DNA of 64,000 bases from Dietzia timorensis (GCF_001659785.1 NZ_CP015961.1:3224001-3288000); one strand, 5' to 3'; shown: positions 8,698 to 16,954, numbered from the stretch's first letter. Translations and numbers: made by a program. Notes: generated by a model not told the origin, from the sequence alone.

Positions 8698-9720
8698 TTA
8701 CATCTGGGACTGGACGATTCCTGCGACCGCGTGATCGCCGGCGGGGTTGAGGTGCACGGGCACGCCCTGGTGCCCCGAGGCTGGGTCGAGGATGCCCGAG
8801 ACCCACGGCTCGCCGGTGCAGCCGCCGTGCGCCGCGCTCGGGGTCTTCAGGTCGATGAAGTTGACGCCGAGCTGCTCGGCCGCGCCGCGCTGGGCCTCCT
8901 GCATGTTGTTGAACAGGCGGGTGATGGCCTCGTCGCGCGGCTGCTCGGCGGGGAGGCCGCCGATGGAGATGCACGTCCGGTCGTTCGTCGCGTAGGTCGG
9001 GTAGCCGACGAACGAGACCTTCGCGTTCGGCGCGTAGTGCTTGATGTAGTCCACAGCGACACGGGCGCGGTCGGCGTAGGCCTGCGCGGTGACGGCATCC
9101 GGGTCCTGCGCGCGGCCCTCGCCGACGGCATTCATGTCGCAGCCCTGGACGAGGTTGATCGCGCAGTTGAGCGCGGTATCGAGCAGGTCGACGTCCGGGT
9201 TGCCCCACTTGTCGTTGAGGCCGGCTTGGATGAGCACGTGCTCGGTGCGCGGGCCGAAGGAGCCGCGGTCGCGGTGGTGTGCGGCCTGGTCGACGAGAGT
9301 GAGGATCGGTGGGGAGTCCAGCGTCGCGCCGAAGCACGAGGTGTCCTGGAAGTCTGGGGTGTTGTACACGCCGATCGAGCGTGCGACCTGGGACACGTAG
9401 CGGTCGGAGGAGCGGAAGCATTCCTGCCCGCCATCGACCAGTGGCAACGTGGTTCCGGCCATGACCGAGTCACCGAGGGTGACCATACGCGCGCCGCCCT
9501 CCGGGGCGTTCTGCTGGGGCTCGCTGGCGCCCGAGCCGGTCGCGGTGACCGCGGCCTGAGCGACCTCGGGCGGGATGCCCGCGCTCTGGGCATTCGCGGC
9601 GGGCACGAACATCGTGGCGCCGATGGCGACTGCGGCGGAAACGGCGGCGAGGCGCCTGACCGGGCCGTTCGTGGTGTTCGTTGCGTTCGAGTTTCGTGGG
9701 CTACGGCCGGTCTTGCGCAT
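8698..9720 (-). CDS. Secreted SGNH-hydrolase esterase
   Basis: The 340-residue protein has a cleavable signal peptide (Arg-rich start, hydrophobic core, cleavage near ANA at residue 43). Nucleophile Ser85 lies in TLGDSVMAG, and AGLND and the C-terminal HLNPAGDH supply the remaining SGNH blocks. Several Cys residues suggest disulfides. It is presumably an exported carbohydrate- or lipid-ester hydrolase and resembles corynebacterial/mycobacterial secreted GDSL proteins. A terminator follows the stop, so it is mainly monocistronic. Confidence 0.75.
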   Translation of the reverse strand: MRKTGRSPRNSNATNTTNGPVRRLAAVSAAVAIGATMFVPAANAQSAGIPPEVAQAAVTATGSGASEPQQNAPEGGARMVTLGDSVMAGTTLPLVDGGQECFRSSDRYVSQVARSIGVYNTPDFQDTSCFGATLDSPPILTLVDQAAHHRDRGSFGPRTEHVLIQAGLNDKWGNPDVDLLDTALNCAINLVQGCDMNAVGEGRAQDPDAVTAQAYADRARVAVDYIKHYAPNAKVSFVGYPTYATNDRTCISIGGLPAEQPRDEAITRLFNNMQEAQRGAAEQLGVNFIDLKTPSAAHGGCTGEPWVSGILDPASGHQGVPVHLNPAGDHAVAGIVQSQM

Positions 9721-9783
9721 TCTGGACTCCTGAAGACACGCGATTACTGCACTTTATGAGCGTCCCAATAATCACACAGATCA

Positions 9784-9799
9784 CTCTAATTATCTAGAG
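9784..9799. promoter_or_regulatory. AT-rich divergent promoter region with inverted repeat
   Basis: CTCTA (9784-9788) and TAGAG (9795-9799) flank 6 nt inside the AT-rich gap between the divergent SGNH and alpha/beta-hydrolase genes. It could be an operator for either gene; no regulator is known. Confidence 0.25.
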
Positions 9800-9904
9800 C
9801 AACACAAACGATTGTTTTTCGACAGCTTTATCGTTTCCCGAGGCGAAAACGTAAGCACTCGCTGACGGCGGGCTGAGGATGTTCGCGGTGCAACGCTACA
9901 GACG

Positions 9905-9910
9905 TACGCT
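9905..9910 (+). promoter_or_regulatory. -10 box TACGCT of a leaderless transcript
   Basis: TACGCT ends 6 nt before the GTG at 9917. The expected transcription start coincides with the start codon, and no ribosome site is present. Confidence 0.5.
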
Positions 9911-9916
9911 GTCGAT

Positions 9917-10606
9917 GTGAACACTCGCGCCGGCAACCCCGCGCCCACACCCCACCTCCTCGGCGCCGAACCCGAAGGGCGGGCCGACGCATACGTCCTG
10001 ATTCTGCACGGCGGAAAGCCCAGGTCAGAGCGCACCTATCTGCCGCTCGCCAACGCCTCGCTTCTTCGGATGCTGCCGTTCGACCGCGAGATACGGGATC
10101 GCATCCGCGAGCATCCCGGCGCGCGGGGGCTGAGCATCGGCACGCAGCTCCTGCAGTATCGCTACCGAGGCTGGAACGAACCGCGCCGGGACAGCGCGAA
10201 GGACGCGGTGTGGGCGGTCGACGAAATCCGCGAGCGCCACGGCAAGGACATCCCGATCGCGATCCTCGGACACTCGATGGGCGGGCGCGCCGGGGCTCAT
10301 CTCGTCGAACAGCGACCCGATAATGTGCGCTCATTCTTCGCGCTCGCCCCGTGGTGGCCGGACCTCGACGGCCTGCGCATGAAAGCCGCCGCACCCACGT
10401 TGCGCGTCCTCCACGGATCTGTCGACCCGATCACGAGCGCGCGGGATTCACGCCGCCAAACCGAGCACCTCGCCGAGGCAGGTCTCGATGCCGAATGGTT
10501 CGCGGTGCCGTCCGCCGGCCATTTCATGTTCCGCCAACCGTCGTTGTGGCAGGAGCTCTCGTGTACGTGGATCGTCGACTCGGCGGTCTCACTGGCCCGC
10601 GCCTAG
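9917..10606 (+). CDS. Alpha/beta hydrolase
   Basis: The 229-residue cytoplasmic protein has the oxyanion strand VLILHGG (about 27-33) and the nucleophile elbow GHSMGG with Ser120. HGSVDPIT gives the acid and SAGHFMF gives the His. This is the compact dienelactone-hydrolase/carboxylesterase-like fold; the substrate cannot be told. The stop overlaps the stop of the convergent Nudix gene within CTAG (10603-10606), so no terminator separates them. GTG 9917 has no ribosome site but has a -10 box six bases upstream, consistent with leaderless expression. Confidence 0.7.
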   Translation: MNTRAGNPAPTPHLLGAEPEGRADAYVLILHGGKPRSERTYLPLANASLLRMLPFDREIRDRIREHPGARGLSIGTQLLQYRYRGWNEPRRDSAKDAVWAVDEIRERHGKDIPIAILGHSMGGRAGAHLVEQRPDNVRSFFALAPWWPDLDGLRMKAAAPTLRVLHGSVDPITSARDSRRQTEHLAEAGLDAEWFAVPSAGHFMFRQPSLWQELSCTWIVDSAVSLARA

Positions 10607-11079
10607 AAGCGGGCACGCTCCTCGCCCGAGAGCGCGGAGTCCATACGGTCCTGCATATGCGCCGGAATGCCTTCGAAGGTGGAAAGTTCGGCCTCCGACA
10701 CCCACCGCACCTCGGTGTTCTCCCCGTCCGCCGGGTGCGCCTCGCCGGAAATCCACTCGCACTCGAAGGTGTGGTCGATGTACTGCGCCTGGTCGCCGTT
10801 GCCGTAAGTGATGAGCTGCGTGACGCCGACCTGCGCGAGGCGGCGCACCTCGATGTGGACACCCGCCTCCTCCGCGGCCTCGCGCACCGCAGCCTCCGAA
10901 GGTTTCTCGCCCGGGTCGATAATCCCGGTGACCGGGGTCCAGGCACCCGAATCCGCGCGGCGCACCAGGAGCACGGCACCGGCGGAGCGATCACGAATCA
11001 CCGCGGTCGCGCCCGCTAGCCAGAGCGGTTCGTGGCCGATATGTCGCCGCAGGCGACGGATGAATTCGGGGGTGGACAT
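10603..11079 (-). CDS. Nudix hydrolase
   Basis: The 158-residue protein contains a complete Nudix box, GIIDPGEKPSEAAVREAAEEAGV (about residues 52-74), which binds divalent metal and cleaves nucleoside diphosphates linked to another moiety. The N-terminal helix segment FIRRLRRHIGHEPLW is typical of small actinobacterial Nudix proteins. The ATG at 11079 is preceded by GGAGGT and by a TAGCCT box 7 nt upstream. Copy 3 of the dispersed motif lies just upstream of that box. Specific nucleotide substrate unknown. Confidence 0.85.
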   Translation of the reverse strand: MSTPEFIRRLRRHIGHEPLWLAGATAVIRDRSAGAVLLVRRADSGAWTPVTGIIDPGEKPSEAAVREAAEEAGVHIEVRRLAQVGVTQLITYGNGDQAQYIDHTFECEWISGEAHPADGENTEVRWVSEAELSTFEGIPAHMQDRMDSALSGEERARF

Positions 11080-11100
11080 GACCTCCAGGCTAATGCCACG

Positions 11101-11112
11101 TCCGACGTCATA
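11101..11112 (+). repeat. Dispersed motif copy 3 (TCCGACGTCATA)
   Basis: It lies in the divergent gap between the Nudix gene and the Rossmann-like gene. Seen from the Nudix gene, core GACGTC (11104-11109) is 11 nt upstream of the TAGCCT box (11092-11087 on the minus strand). The following bases CGGAGA are also shared with copy 4, giving an 18-bp identity. Confidence 0.65.
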
Positions 11113-11173
11113 CGGAGATCTTTCGTTCCGATTCGGCAGCGAGCCTCCGCACGCGGGCGACTTTTTCACTAAC

Positions 11174-11189
11174 ATGATGGAATCATCAT
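11174..11189. promoter_or_regulatory. Possible operator ATGATG-N4-CATCAT
   Basis: A perfect 6-bp inverted repeat with a 4-nt spacer, 42-57 nt upstream of the Rossmann-like gene start. The position suits repression or activation of that gene. Confidence 0.35.
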
Positions 11190-11230
11190 ATTTGACGTGA
11201 AGTAGACCACCCCACAAGGGAGCAACGATC

Positions 11231-12715
11231 ATGGCAGCACCGAGCATCCAAGGTAAAGCGGACGCGACGACGGCCGCGCGCGGCGTGGAGTTCCCCGCCG
11301 ACGCCTCCGGCAGGCGATCGACGGGATCGCTCGCGAGAGACGTCGTCGCCGAGGCACTGTCGTCGATCGACCCGAGCGCGCGCCGACGTATGGACGCCTC
11401 GAAGAACTGGCGCAAGGACTACGTCTCGCCATTTGTAGAGATGGTGGCGTGCGGCGTGAACAACGACTCCGCCTACCGCACGGTCTCCTCGACCGCGCTG
11501 CACACACTGCAGTCGCGAATGGTGGGCATCACCGGTCGCGGCGAGATCCCGATGAAGGACTATCTCTCCGAGGTTCGAGTCGACGCCGCAGGCGTGCCGG
11601 ACACCGAGACCATCGAGGGCACCGGCGAAGCCGCCACCGAGCTGGCGATCCCCTACCGCGGCAGCGTGCTGCGCGGGGCCGCGCTCTCGGGGCAGATCGA
11701 GAAGTGGCGCGCCGACGGGGTCATCGAACCGTCGACCGCGGACAAGCTCCTCGAGGTACAGCAGCATCCCGAGTGGCTCTCGCTCCCCGGCCGCGAGGTC
11801 GCGGTGCTCGGCATGGGTTCGGAAATGGGCCCGGGCAACGTGCTGCTCTCCTGGGGCGCGACGGTGCTCGCCGTCGACCTGCCCTCGTCGAGAGTGTGGG
11901 CGCGGATGCGCGAGCAGGCCGGCACGATCGCCGGCACCGTGCGCGTGCCCACGTATGACGGCGAGGCGGGTATCGATCTCCTGACCCAGCTTCCGGAGAC
12001 CCGTGCCTGGATCGGAGCGGCCGCCCAGGCGCCTGTCGCGCTCGGGACGTACCTGTACGCCGACGGCGGAACCCACGTGAAGTTGTCCTCTGCCTCGGAT
12101 GCGCTCGCCGCGGCACTGTTCGATGACGGCACGGTCGACGCCCTCGCGTACCTGGCGACACCGATGGACACGTTCGTCGTGCCGGGAGATGTGCACGCCG
12201 AATCCAACGAGGCCTTCGAGAAGGCGAGCAAGGTGACCTCGGTGCGAGGCGCTCTCGGTCGACTGTCCATGGGCAGGGGTTTCGCGCGCAACTACCCGGT
12301 CGGTTCGGGGCCCGCGGTGCACGATGCGCTCGTCACCCAGCAGGGGCCGAACTACACCCTCGCAAAGCGCGTGCAACGGTGGCGCGCCACCGAGGAACTG
12401 GCGAAGGGACGCCGAGTGTCCATCAACGTCGCACCTGCGACACGTACGCATTCGGTGCTCAAGAACAAGGCGCTGGCCGCGGTGTACAAGGGCGCGCACC
12501 ACTTCGGAATCGAGATCTTCGACCCTGAAACCTCGCAGGCGATGCTCGCCGCGCTGCTCGTGCACGACCTGTCGACCGAGCAGCCCACCCGCGATTTCCT
12601 CTGGGAACACGAGGCCGACGGCGCGAGCTCGGGCGGACTGTGGCGCCAGCCCTACATTCCGCGCAGTGCGCTTCCCGCCGCGGCGGCGATCGGGATGGCG
12701 CTGCGAGGCAAGTAG
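11231..12715 (+). CDS. Unrecognised protein with Rossmann-like nucleotide-binding motif
   Basis: The 494-residue protein is not one I recognise. A helical N-terminal part contains NWRKDYVSPFVEMVACGVNND (about 59-79). Strand-glycine-loop AVLGMGSEMGPGNVLLSWGA (about 191-210) followed by VLAVDLP looks like a Rossmann fold binding NAD(P) or S-adenosylmethionine, with Asp216 at the end of the second strand. The long C-terminal part contains HFGIEIFDPETSQAMLAALLVHDL. There is no signal peptide or membrane segment. GGGAGCA precedes ATG 11231. It is followed by a hairpin and pspA. A reductase/dehydrogenase or methyltransferase-like role is only an inference. Confidence 0.6.
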   Translation: MAAPSIQGKADATTAARGVEFPADASGRRSTGSLARDVVAEALSSIDPSARRRMDASKNWRKDYVSPFVEMVACGVNNDSAYRTVSSTALHTLQSRMVGITGRGEIPMKDYLSEVRVDAAGVPDTETIEGTGEAATELAIPYRGSVLRGAALSGQIEKWRADGVIEPSTADKLLEVQQHPEWLSLPGREVAVLGMGSEMGPGNVLLSWGATVLAVDLPSSRVWARMREQAGTIAGTVRVPTYDGEAGIDLLTQLPETRAWIGAAAQAPVALGTYLYADGGTHVKLSSASDALAAALFDDGTVDALAYLATPMDTFVVPGDVHAESNEAFEKASKVTSVRGALGRLSMGRGFARNYPVGSGPAVHDALVTQQGPNYTLAKRVQRWRATEELAKGRRVSINVAPATRTHSVLKNKALAAVYKGAHHFGIEIFDPETSQAMLAALLVHDLSTEQPTRDFLWEHEADGASSGGLWRQPYIPRSALPAAAAIGMALRGK

Positions 12716-12762
12716 GTTTGCCGCGGGCGCACCCCATCGGCGGCGCACATTTCATTAGGCTT

Positions 12763-12793
12763 GGGTGGTACGCGGGCACGAGGCGTGCCACCC
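12763..12793 (+). terminator. Hairpin between the Rossmann-like gene and pspA
   Basis: An 11-bp stem with one G-T pair (arms 12763-12773 and 12783-12793) and a 9-nt loop is followed by a T-rich stretch. It probably terminates the upstream gene or attenuates reading into pspA. Confidence 0.5.
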
Positions 12794-12844
12794 GTCTTCG
12801 TGCCTTTAGCTTTTCGCACGCGCCGACAACACAAGGGACTACTC

Positions 12845-13717
12845 ATGTCGAACCCGTTCTCCAAGGGCTGGAACTATCTCAAGGCCTCCCTGGATAAATC
12901 GATTGAGGACAACGCGGACCCCAAGGTCCAGGTCCGCCAGGCGATGGAACAGGCCCGCGCGCAGCACCGGCAGATCGCCGACCAAGCGGCGGCGGTCATC
13001 GGTAATGCCAAGCGCACCGAGGAGTCCATCACGACAAAGGAACGCGAACTCGACAAGCTGCAGGGCCAGGTCCGCCAGTCGGTACAGCTCGCCGACGATG
13101 CCCGCGCGAACGGCGATCTCGACAAGGCGTCCGAGTGGGAGCGGAGCGCCGAGCAGCTCGCCGCGCAGCTCGTCAGCTCAGAGCAGGATCTCGAGAACAC
13201 GAGGACCCTCGCCGAGCAGGCGAAGGTCGACGCGCAGTCGGCCAAGCAGGCGGTACGGGAGAGCGAGGCGAGGCTCCAGGAGACCCTGGCGCAGGAAGAC
13301 CAGCTGCTCCTGCAGGCGCAGCAGGCAAAAATGGCCGAGCAGCAGCAGACCTCGGTCAACTCGATCACCGGCGAGGTCTCGACCGGCTCCAACCCGACGT
13401 TCGAGCAGATCCGCGACAAGATCGAGGGCCGCTACAATACGGCCGTCGGCCACGCCGAGCTCGCGGAGGCGAGCTCGGGACAGTCCGCCGCGCTCGCCGA
13501 CGCCCAGGCTCTGCAGCGCGAGGGCGAGGGCAAGGCGCGACTGGAACAGATCCGCGCCGAGCTCGGTGGGAGCGGTGCGGCCCGCCCCGCTCCAGCTTCG
13601 GCCGCGAACCCTTCCAGCAATGGGGACATCGATGTCACCGATTCCGCGGTGGATGAGGGACCGTCGTCCGAGTCGGACGATGATGCCCCGGGCTTCCCTC
13701 GGGACACCCGCTCGTAG
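12845..13717 (+). CDS. pspA: PspA/IM30 phage-shock membrane-stress protein
   Basis: The 290-residue protein is almost wholly alpha-helical coiled coil with Gln/Ala/Glu heptads across residues 20-215. It begins with the amphipathic PspA helix MSNPFSKGWNYLKASLDKS. PspA/IM30 (Vipp1/ESCRT-III superfamily) proteins oligomerise on the inner membrane and preserve proton-motive force under envelope stress. The C-terminal 50 residues are a disordered Ser/Asp/Glu tail. ATG 12845 follows AAGGGAC; the longer in-frame start at 12761 would place 28 unrelated residues before the conserved helix. Confidence 0.85.
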   Translation: MSNPFSKGWNYLKASLDKSIEDNADPKVQVRQAMEQARAQHRQIADQAAAVIGNAKRTEESITTKERELDKLQGQVRQSVQLADDARANGDLDKASEWERSAEQLAAQLVSSEQDLENTRTLAEQAKVDAQSAKQAVRESEARLQETLAQEDQLLLQAQQAKMAEQQQTSVNSITGEVSTGSNPTFEQIRDKIEGRYNTAVGHAELAEASSGQSAALADAQALQREGEGKARLEQIRAELGGSGAARPAPASAANPSSNGDIDVTDSAVDEGPSSESDDDAPGFPRDTRS

Positions 13718-13763
13718 CCGCCCGGCCGGCGCCGAGGAAACAAACCCGGCTCCGAGTCCGAAA

Positions 13764-13794
13764 ATGGCCGGCGCCCGAAAAGGACGCCGGCCAT
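13764..13794. terminator. Bidirectional terminator between pspA and the NYN gene
   Basis: A perfect 10-bp stem ATGGCCGGCG (13764-13773) with its complement (13785-13794) and an 11-nt loop. The minus strand continues TTTTCGG, so it fits best as the terminator of the NYN gene and also serves the convergent pspA transcript. Confidence 0.7.
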
Positions 13795-13810
13795 CGCTGT
13801 GCCCGGACGA

Positions 13811-15448
13811 CTATCGCTGCATGACGATGCCGCGGATGCCCTCGTGGAAGCCGTCGCGAAGAGCGACGCGCTGAAATTCGTTGAGCGTGAACTCGTGCAG
13901 CATCTGGCACGCGAACTGCAACAACGGGCGGTCGATCTCCGGGGGCAGCGCCCCGCCGGTGAGCGTGTGCGCCTTCTGCCGCTGCTCGTCGTCCGCAGCG
14001 TGCTGGTACCACCACGTCGCGTACTGCTGTCCGACGTCATACGGAGAGGCCTCGCCGGATGAGCTCCACACCTCCTCGGTGAGCGGCACGTACCGCGAAC
14101 GCATCGGGCGGCGGCGGGCCGCCATCATGCCCGGATTGGGGCGCGGCGAATCCTCGTCGCCCGTTCCGTCGTGCTCGTCGTCCGCGGACATCCGCGCCCG
14201 CTCGGCGCGCGCGGTCACGGTCACCGAACGGCGGGTGACCGTGACGGTCGTGCGGCCACGATGGGAACCGTCCTGCCCGGCGTATTCGGACTGCCGGACG
14301 TCGGAGACCTCGGACGCGTCGGCGGTCTCGGTGACTCGTTCGGGCCGCTCGGAAGCGCCCGAGGGGCCGCCCGCGTAGGCGGGCTCGACGATGTCTCCCG
14401 AGCCGGTGGCGGCGGGATCGTCGTCCTCGGCCACGTCGGCGTCATCGATGCGGTCCGGCACTCCCGGGGCGCTGTCCCGGTCGTGTGCGGGCTGGGACGC
14501 GCCGGCACCATCGCGCTCCGAACCTCCGGTCCAGTGCGCGGACCCGGGCTGAGACGGAGCCGCCCCAGCCGATGACGGCGCGCTACGGGCGCCCTCACCA
14601 TCTGAGCCGCCCTCGGGGTTCTCTGTGGAGTCGCCGTCGCCGGCATCGGGCTCGGCCGCGCCGGCACCTCCAGTCCCCTCGGCGGGAGCCACCGGGACGG
14701 TGTCCTCGGGGGCCGGAGCCTTACCCTTACCGTGCGCGCCGGCGACGGATTCGTCCCTCGCGCGCTCGGGCTGGAAGTCGACGTCCTCGATATCGACCGA
14801 CTCCTTGAATTCCTCTTCGCCGCCGCCCTCGTGGCCCGGTTCGCCATTGGGGTTCGGCCGAGGATGCTTGACCTGCGGCGGGAGCGGCCCTTCGAGGACG
14901 CGAATTTGCATCGAGTCGGCGAAATCCGAGCGCGGATCGAGCATGAGCGAGGTGTCGCACGCATTGCGCAGGGCCGAGGACACCGAATCCCAGCCGAAGC
15001 CGACGAGGTGCACGCGCACTCCGGCTTCGACGGCCGCCTCGACCCCGGGGATCATGTCCGCGTCGCCCGAGACGAGCACCATGTCCGTGCACTGCCGACG
15101 GTGCGCCGCGATGACCATATCCGCGACCAACCGGGTATCCACGGCCTTCTGCGAGCGCCGGTTACCCCATTCGATGAGCTGCCCCGTGCGCAGGATGACT
15201 CCGTCGATAACCCGAAGGGTGCGCTGGTAACGGTGGGGACCACTATCGGGGACGCCGTCGTACCAGAACTGGCGATGCACCGGCTGGCGGGACTGCGACT
15301 TCGAGATCCGGTCGAGGGTGTGGACTACGTTCGACAGCGAGACCTCGAGCTGCTCGCGCGCGCCCTCTTCCCACGAGTTATAAAAACTGGCTAGTAAATA
15401 TGACGTATCAACATATACCGTCGTTCGCTCAAGCACTGCTCCATCCAC
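13811..15448 (-). CDS. NYN-domain ribonuclease-like protein with long disordered linker
   Basis: Residues 8-175 of this 545-residue protein form a NYN (PIN-like) nuclease domain. Acidic metal ligands are visible in VYVDTSYLL, KAVDTRLVADM and VSGDADMIPG. A central Glu/Ser/Gly/Ala-rich linker of roughly 230 residues follows. A conserved-looking C-terminal domain spans about 445-545 and includes PYDVGQQYATWWYQ and HEFTLNEFQRVALRDGF. The start is GTG at 15448 behind AGGAACAG. NYN proteins process or degrade RNA; the target is unknown. The YDVG of the C-terminal domain coincides with copy 4 of the dispersed motif. Confidence 0.75.
   Translation of the reverse strand: MDGAVLERTTVYVDTSYLLASFYNSWEEGAREQLEVSLSNVVHTLDRISKSQSRQPVHRQFWYDGVPDSGPHRYQRTLRVIDGVILRTGQLIEWGNRRSQKAVDTRLVADMVIAAHRRQCTDMVLVSGDADMIPGVEAAVEAGVRVHLVGFGWDSVSSALRNACDTSLMLDPRSDFADSMQIRVLEGPLPPQVKHPRPNPNGEPGHEGGGEEEFKESVDIEDVDFQPERARDESVAGAHGKGKAPAPEDTVPVAPAEGTGGAGAAEPDAGDGDSTENPEGGSDGEGARSAPSSAGAAPSQPGSAHWTGGSERDGAGASQPAHDRDSAPGVPDRIDDADVAEDDDPAATGSGDIVEPAYAGGPSGASERPERVTETADASEVSDVRQSEYAGQDGSHRGRTTVTVTRRSVTVTARAERARMSADDEHDGTGDEDSPRPNPGMMAARRRPMRSRYVPLTEEVWSSSGEASPYDVGQQYATWWYQHAADDEQRQKAHTLTGGALPPEIDRPLLQFACQMLHEFTLNEFQRVALRDGFHEGIRGIVMQR
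14030..14041 (+). repeat. Dispersed motif copy 4 (TCCGACGTCATA), inside the NYN gene
   Basis: The only full copy inside a gene. It shares 18 bp (through CGGAGA) with copy 3. Read on the minus strand it encodes YDVG of the NYN C-terminal domain. No -10 box lies at the distance seen at the promoter copies. Confidence 0.55.
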
Positions 15449-15789
15449 CTGTTCCTACATGTCGCTAAATATCTCTAATATCCGTACCTCCCAGCATGCC
15501 CGTTTTTGGTCACTCGCGCTTGCCCGAACAACCAACCGCTGGTCACCGATGGCGCGACGCGAAATTCTTCGCCCGGACAAAGCCCCAGCACAGCGTCGCA
15601 TCCCGACGCGTCGCACGACTGTCCGCACCAATTCGGCTGCGAAAATGCACAAACGCCGCCGGATCACCCCCGCGATATCTCATCGCGAAAGTTCTACCGA
15701 CGGCGAAAATGGTGTCTGCGCGGGCGCCCCAGGCGGAGCGAACCCGACGCGAGGGCGGGGCCCGGCGAGGCCCCCGTTATGCCAGTGCC
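15449..15789. other. 340-bp intergenic region with no recognised gene
   Basis: Overlapping open frames of 60-146 codons exist on both strands, but none has a ribosome site, conserved-looking sequence or the codon pattern of its neighbours. The left end is AT-rich and probably carries the NYN promoter. Nothing else was identified. Confidence 0.5.
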
Positions 15790-15930
15790 CTAGATGGCGG
15801 CTGCGTTGACGGCCTCGGGCGCGCTCGGGCGCGGAACGGACAGCGTCGAACCGGTGGCGCTCCACACGAGAGTCCAGAAGATGTCGACGACGGGCTGCAT
15901 GGCCTGGAGGAACATGTCGTTGGAGTTCAT
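15790..15930 (-). CDS. 46-residue hydrophobic peptide
   Basis: The 46-codon gene encodes MNSNDMFLQAMQPVVDIFWT and onward, a hydrophobic/amphipathic N-terminal half with two Trp and a Pro/Ala tail ending VNAAAI. AAGGGA lies eight nt before the ATG, which makes this start far better than one 22 codons upstream. It has exactly the length of the peptide at 21536. Size and amphipathic character recall PorA/PorH channel peptides of the corynebacterial outer membrane, but I see no sequence identity that would prove it. A small membrane or secreted peptide is the safe reading. Confidence 0.6.
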   Translation of the reverse strand: MNSNDMFLQAMQPVVDIFWTLVWSATGSTLSVPRPSAPEAVNAAAI

Positions 15931-15950
15931 CAGTGATTCCCTTTCAATTG

Positions 15951-15973
15951 GCGTCAACCGAACTTTTTGACGC
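15951..15973. promoter_or_regulatory. Inverted repeat GCGTCAA-N9-TTGACGC in the leader of the 46-residue gene
   Basis: Perfect 7-bp arms at 15951-15957 and 15967-15973, 21-43 nt upstream of the start at 15930 on its minus-strand side. It could be an operator or an mRNA hairpin. A related GTTGAC-N5-GTCAAC repeat occurs at 27192-27208. Confidence 0.4.
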
Positions 15974-16235
15974 GCGACTTGCTCAGTATGTCGCATTTAG
16001 ACGCCAAGTTGTTACTCGAATGTGACATTGCTTCCGACAACTTATCCTCGAACACATGCCGATGCAGGCGATTTGGACAAAAACTATGAAGCAAATCACT
16101 ACTAAACCGTAAAACCGTCACACGCGGTGCGCAGTCACTCTAGTCTTTCCCCAAGGAGCTAACCCGCATTCCGCGTGCCCACACCGGCAGCCCGGCCCCG
16201 CGCTGCGCCCGCCGGCACGCCCAGAGGAGGACTTC
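15974..16235. other. AT-rich divergent intergenic region
   Basis: With the leader to its left this makes a 305-bp gap between the divergent 46-residue gene and tetR. It is clearly AT-richer than the surroundings at 15990-16120. It probably holds both promoters. No gene or structured RNA was recognised. Confidence 0.5.
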
Positions 16236-16832
16236 ATGGAAGACCGCCGGATTTTGATCGCCGACACCGCCATTGCGGTGATTGCCGATGTCGGCGTCCG
16301 CGGGCTCACCCACCGCGCAGTCGACGCCGCTGCGAACCTCGCGACGGGTTCCACGTCGTATTACGCGCGGTCGAAGGCGCAGCTCGTCTCGCTCACCGTC
16401 GAGCGACTCGCATCGCTTCTGCGCGGCTACACCGAGCACACGGCCCTAGCCTCGGCATCCCCGAATGACGGCGGAGAGCTGGTCAAGACCCTGCGAGACT
16501 GGCTCGAGGGGCTCTACGCCGACTATCAAGGCGAGCTGCGTTCGCGCGCCGCGCTGATCCTCGAACTCGAGCAATCCGAGGGAGCGGACGCGGACCTCCT
16601 GCGCGAGGCGCTTGTCTCCGCGGAGGATCTCGCCGGACCGCTCAAGTCCGCGGGCATCGATTCCGACACCGGGCCCGCCCTTCTGGCGGCTCTCGAGGGC
16701 TGCCTGTGGGAGCACTCGGCTGGCCGCCAGCTCGGGGCCACCAAGAGCGGAACAGATGCCTTCCTACTCGAGTCCGTTCTGTCCTCGCACCACCATTCCG
16801 GTGGCCGCGGGCTCTTCGGCCTCCGCCGCTAG
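16236..16832 (+). CDS. TetR-family transcriptional regulator
   Basis: The 198-residue protein has an N-terminal TetR helix-turn-helix (about residues 5-50; VIADVGVRGLTHRAVDAAAN and STSYYARSKAQL) and a helical ligand/dimer domain ending in a His/Gly/Arg tail. AGAGGAGG at 16223-16230 fixes the ATG. It faces the MacB-like ABC permease across a strong terminator; regulation of that transporter or of the divergent 46-residue gene is possible but not shown. Confidence 0.8.
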   Translation: MEDRRILIADTAIAVIADVGVRGLTHRAVDAAANLATGSTSYYARSKAQLVSLTVERLASLLRGYTEHTALASASPNDGGELVKTLRDWLEGLYADYQGELRSRAALILELEQSEGADADLLREALVSAEDLAGPLKSAGIDSDTGPALLAALEGCLWEHSAGRQLGATKSGTDAFLLESVLSSHHHSGGRGLFGLRR

Positions 16833-16878
16833 CACCCCACTCCCGCGGCGCCCCGCGCCGGCACCCGACAGACGTAGA

Positions 16879-16914
16879 GCAGTCCGCCCACCGGTGTTCC
16901 GGTGGGCGGACTGC
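16879..16914. terminator. Strong bidirectional terminator
   Basis: A perfect 16-bp stem (16879-16894 with 16899-16914) and a 4-nt TGTT loop between the convergent tetR and ABC permease genes. A short T-rich stretch follows on the plus strand. Confidence 0.8.
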
Positions 16915-16954
16915 GTGTTTCCATTACCCTCGACGAATGTCGAACGGCGTGTGG

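Noticed and set aside
7517-9421. 634-codon minus-strand frame across the AT3 and SGNH genes
   Set aside because: It is a shifted frame of two well-supported genes on the same strand and reads as Arg/Pro/Ala-rich noise.
11186-12748. 520-codon minus-strand frame over the Rossmann-like gene
   Set aside because: The plus-strand gene has a ribosome site, folded-protein composition and a nucleotide-binding motif; the opposite frame is Arg/Gly/His-rich.
15459-15789. Overlapping plus-strand frames in the 340-bp gap
   Set aside because: There is no ribosome site, no recognisable sequence, and the gap is flanked by promoters of other genes.
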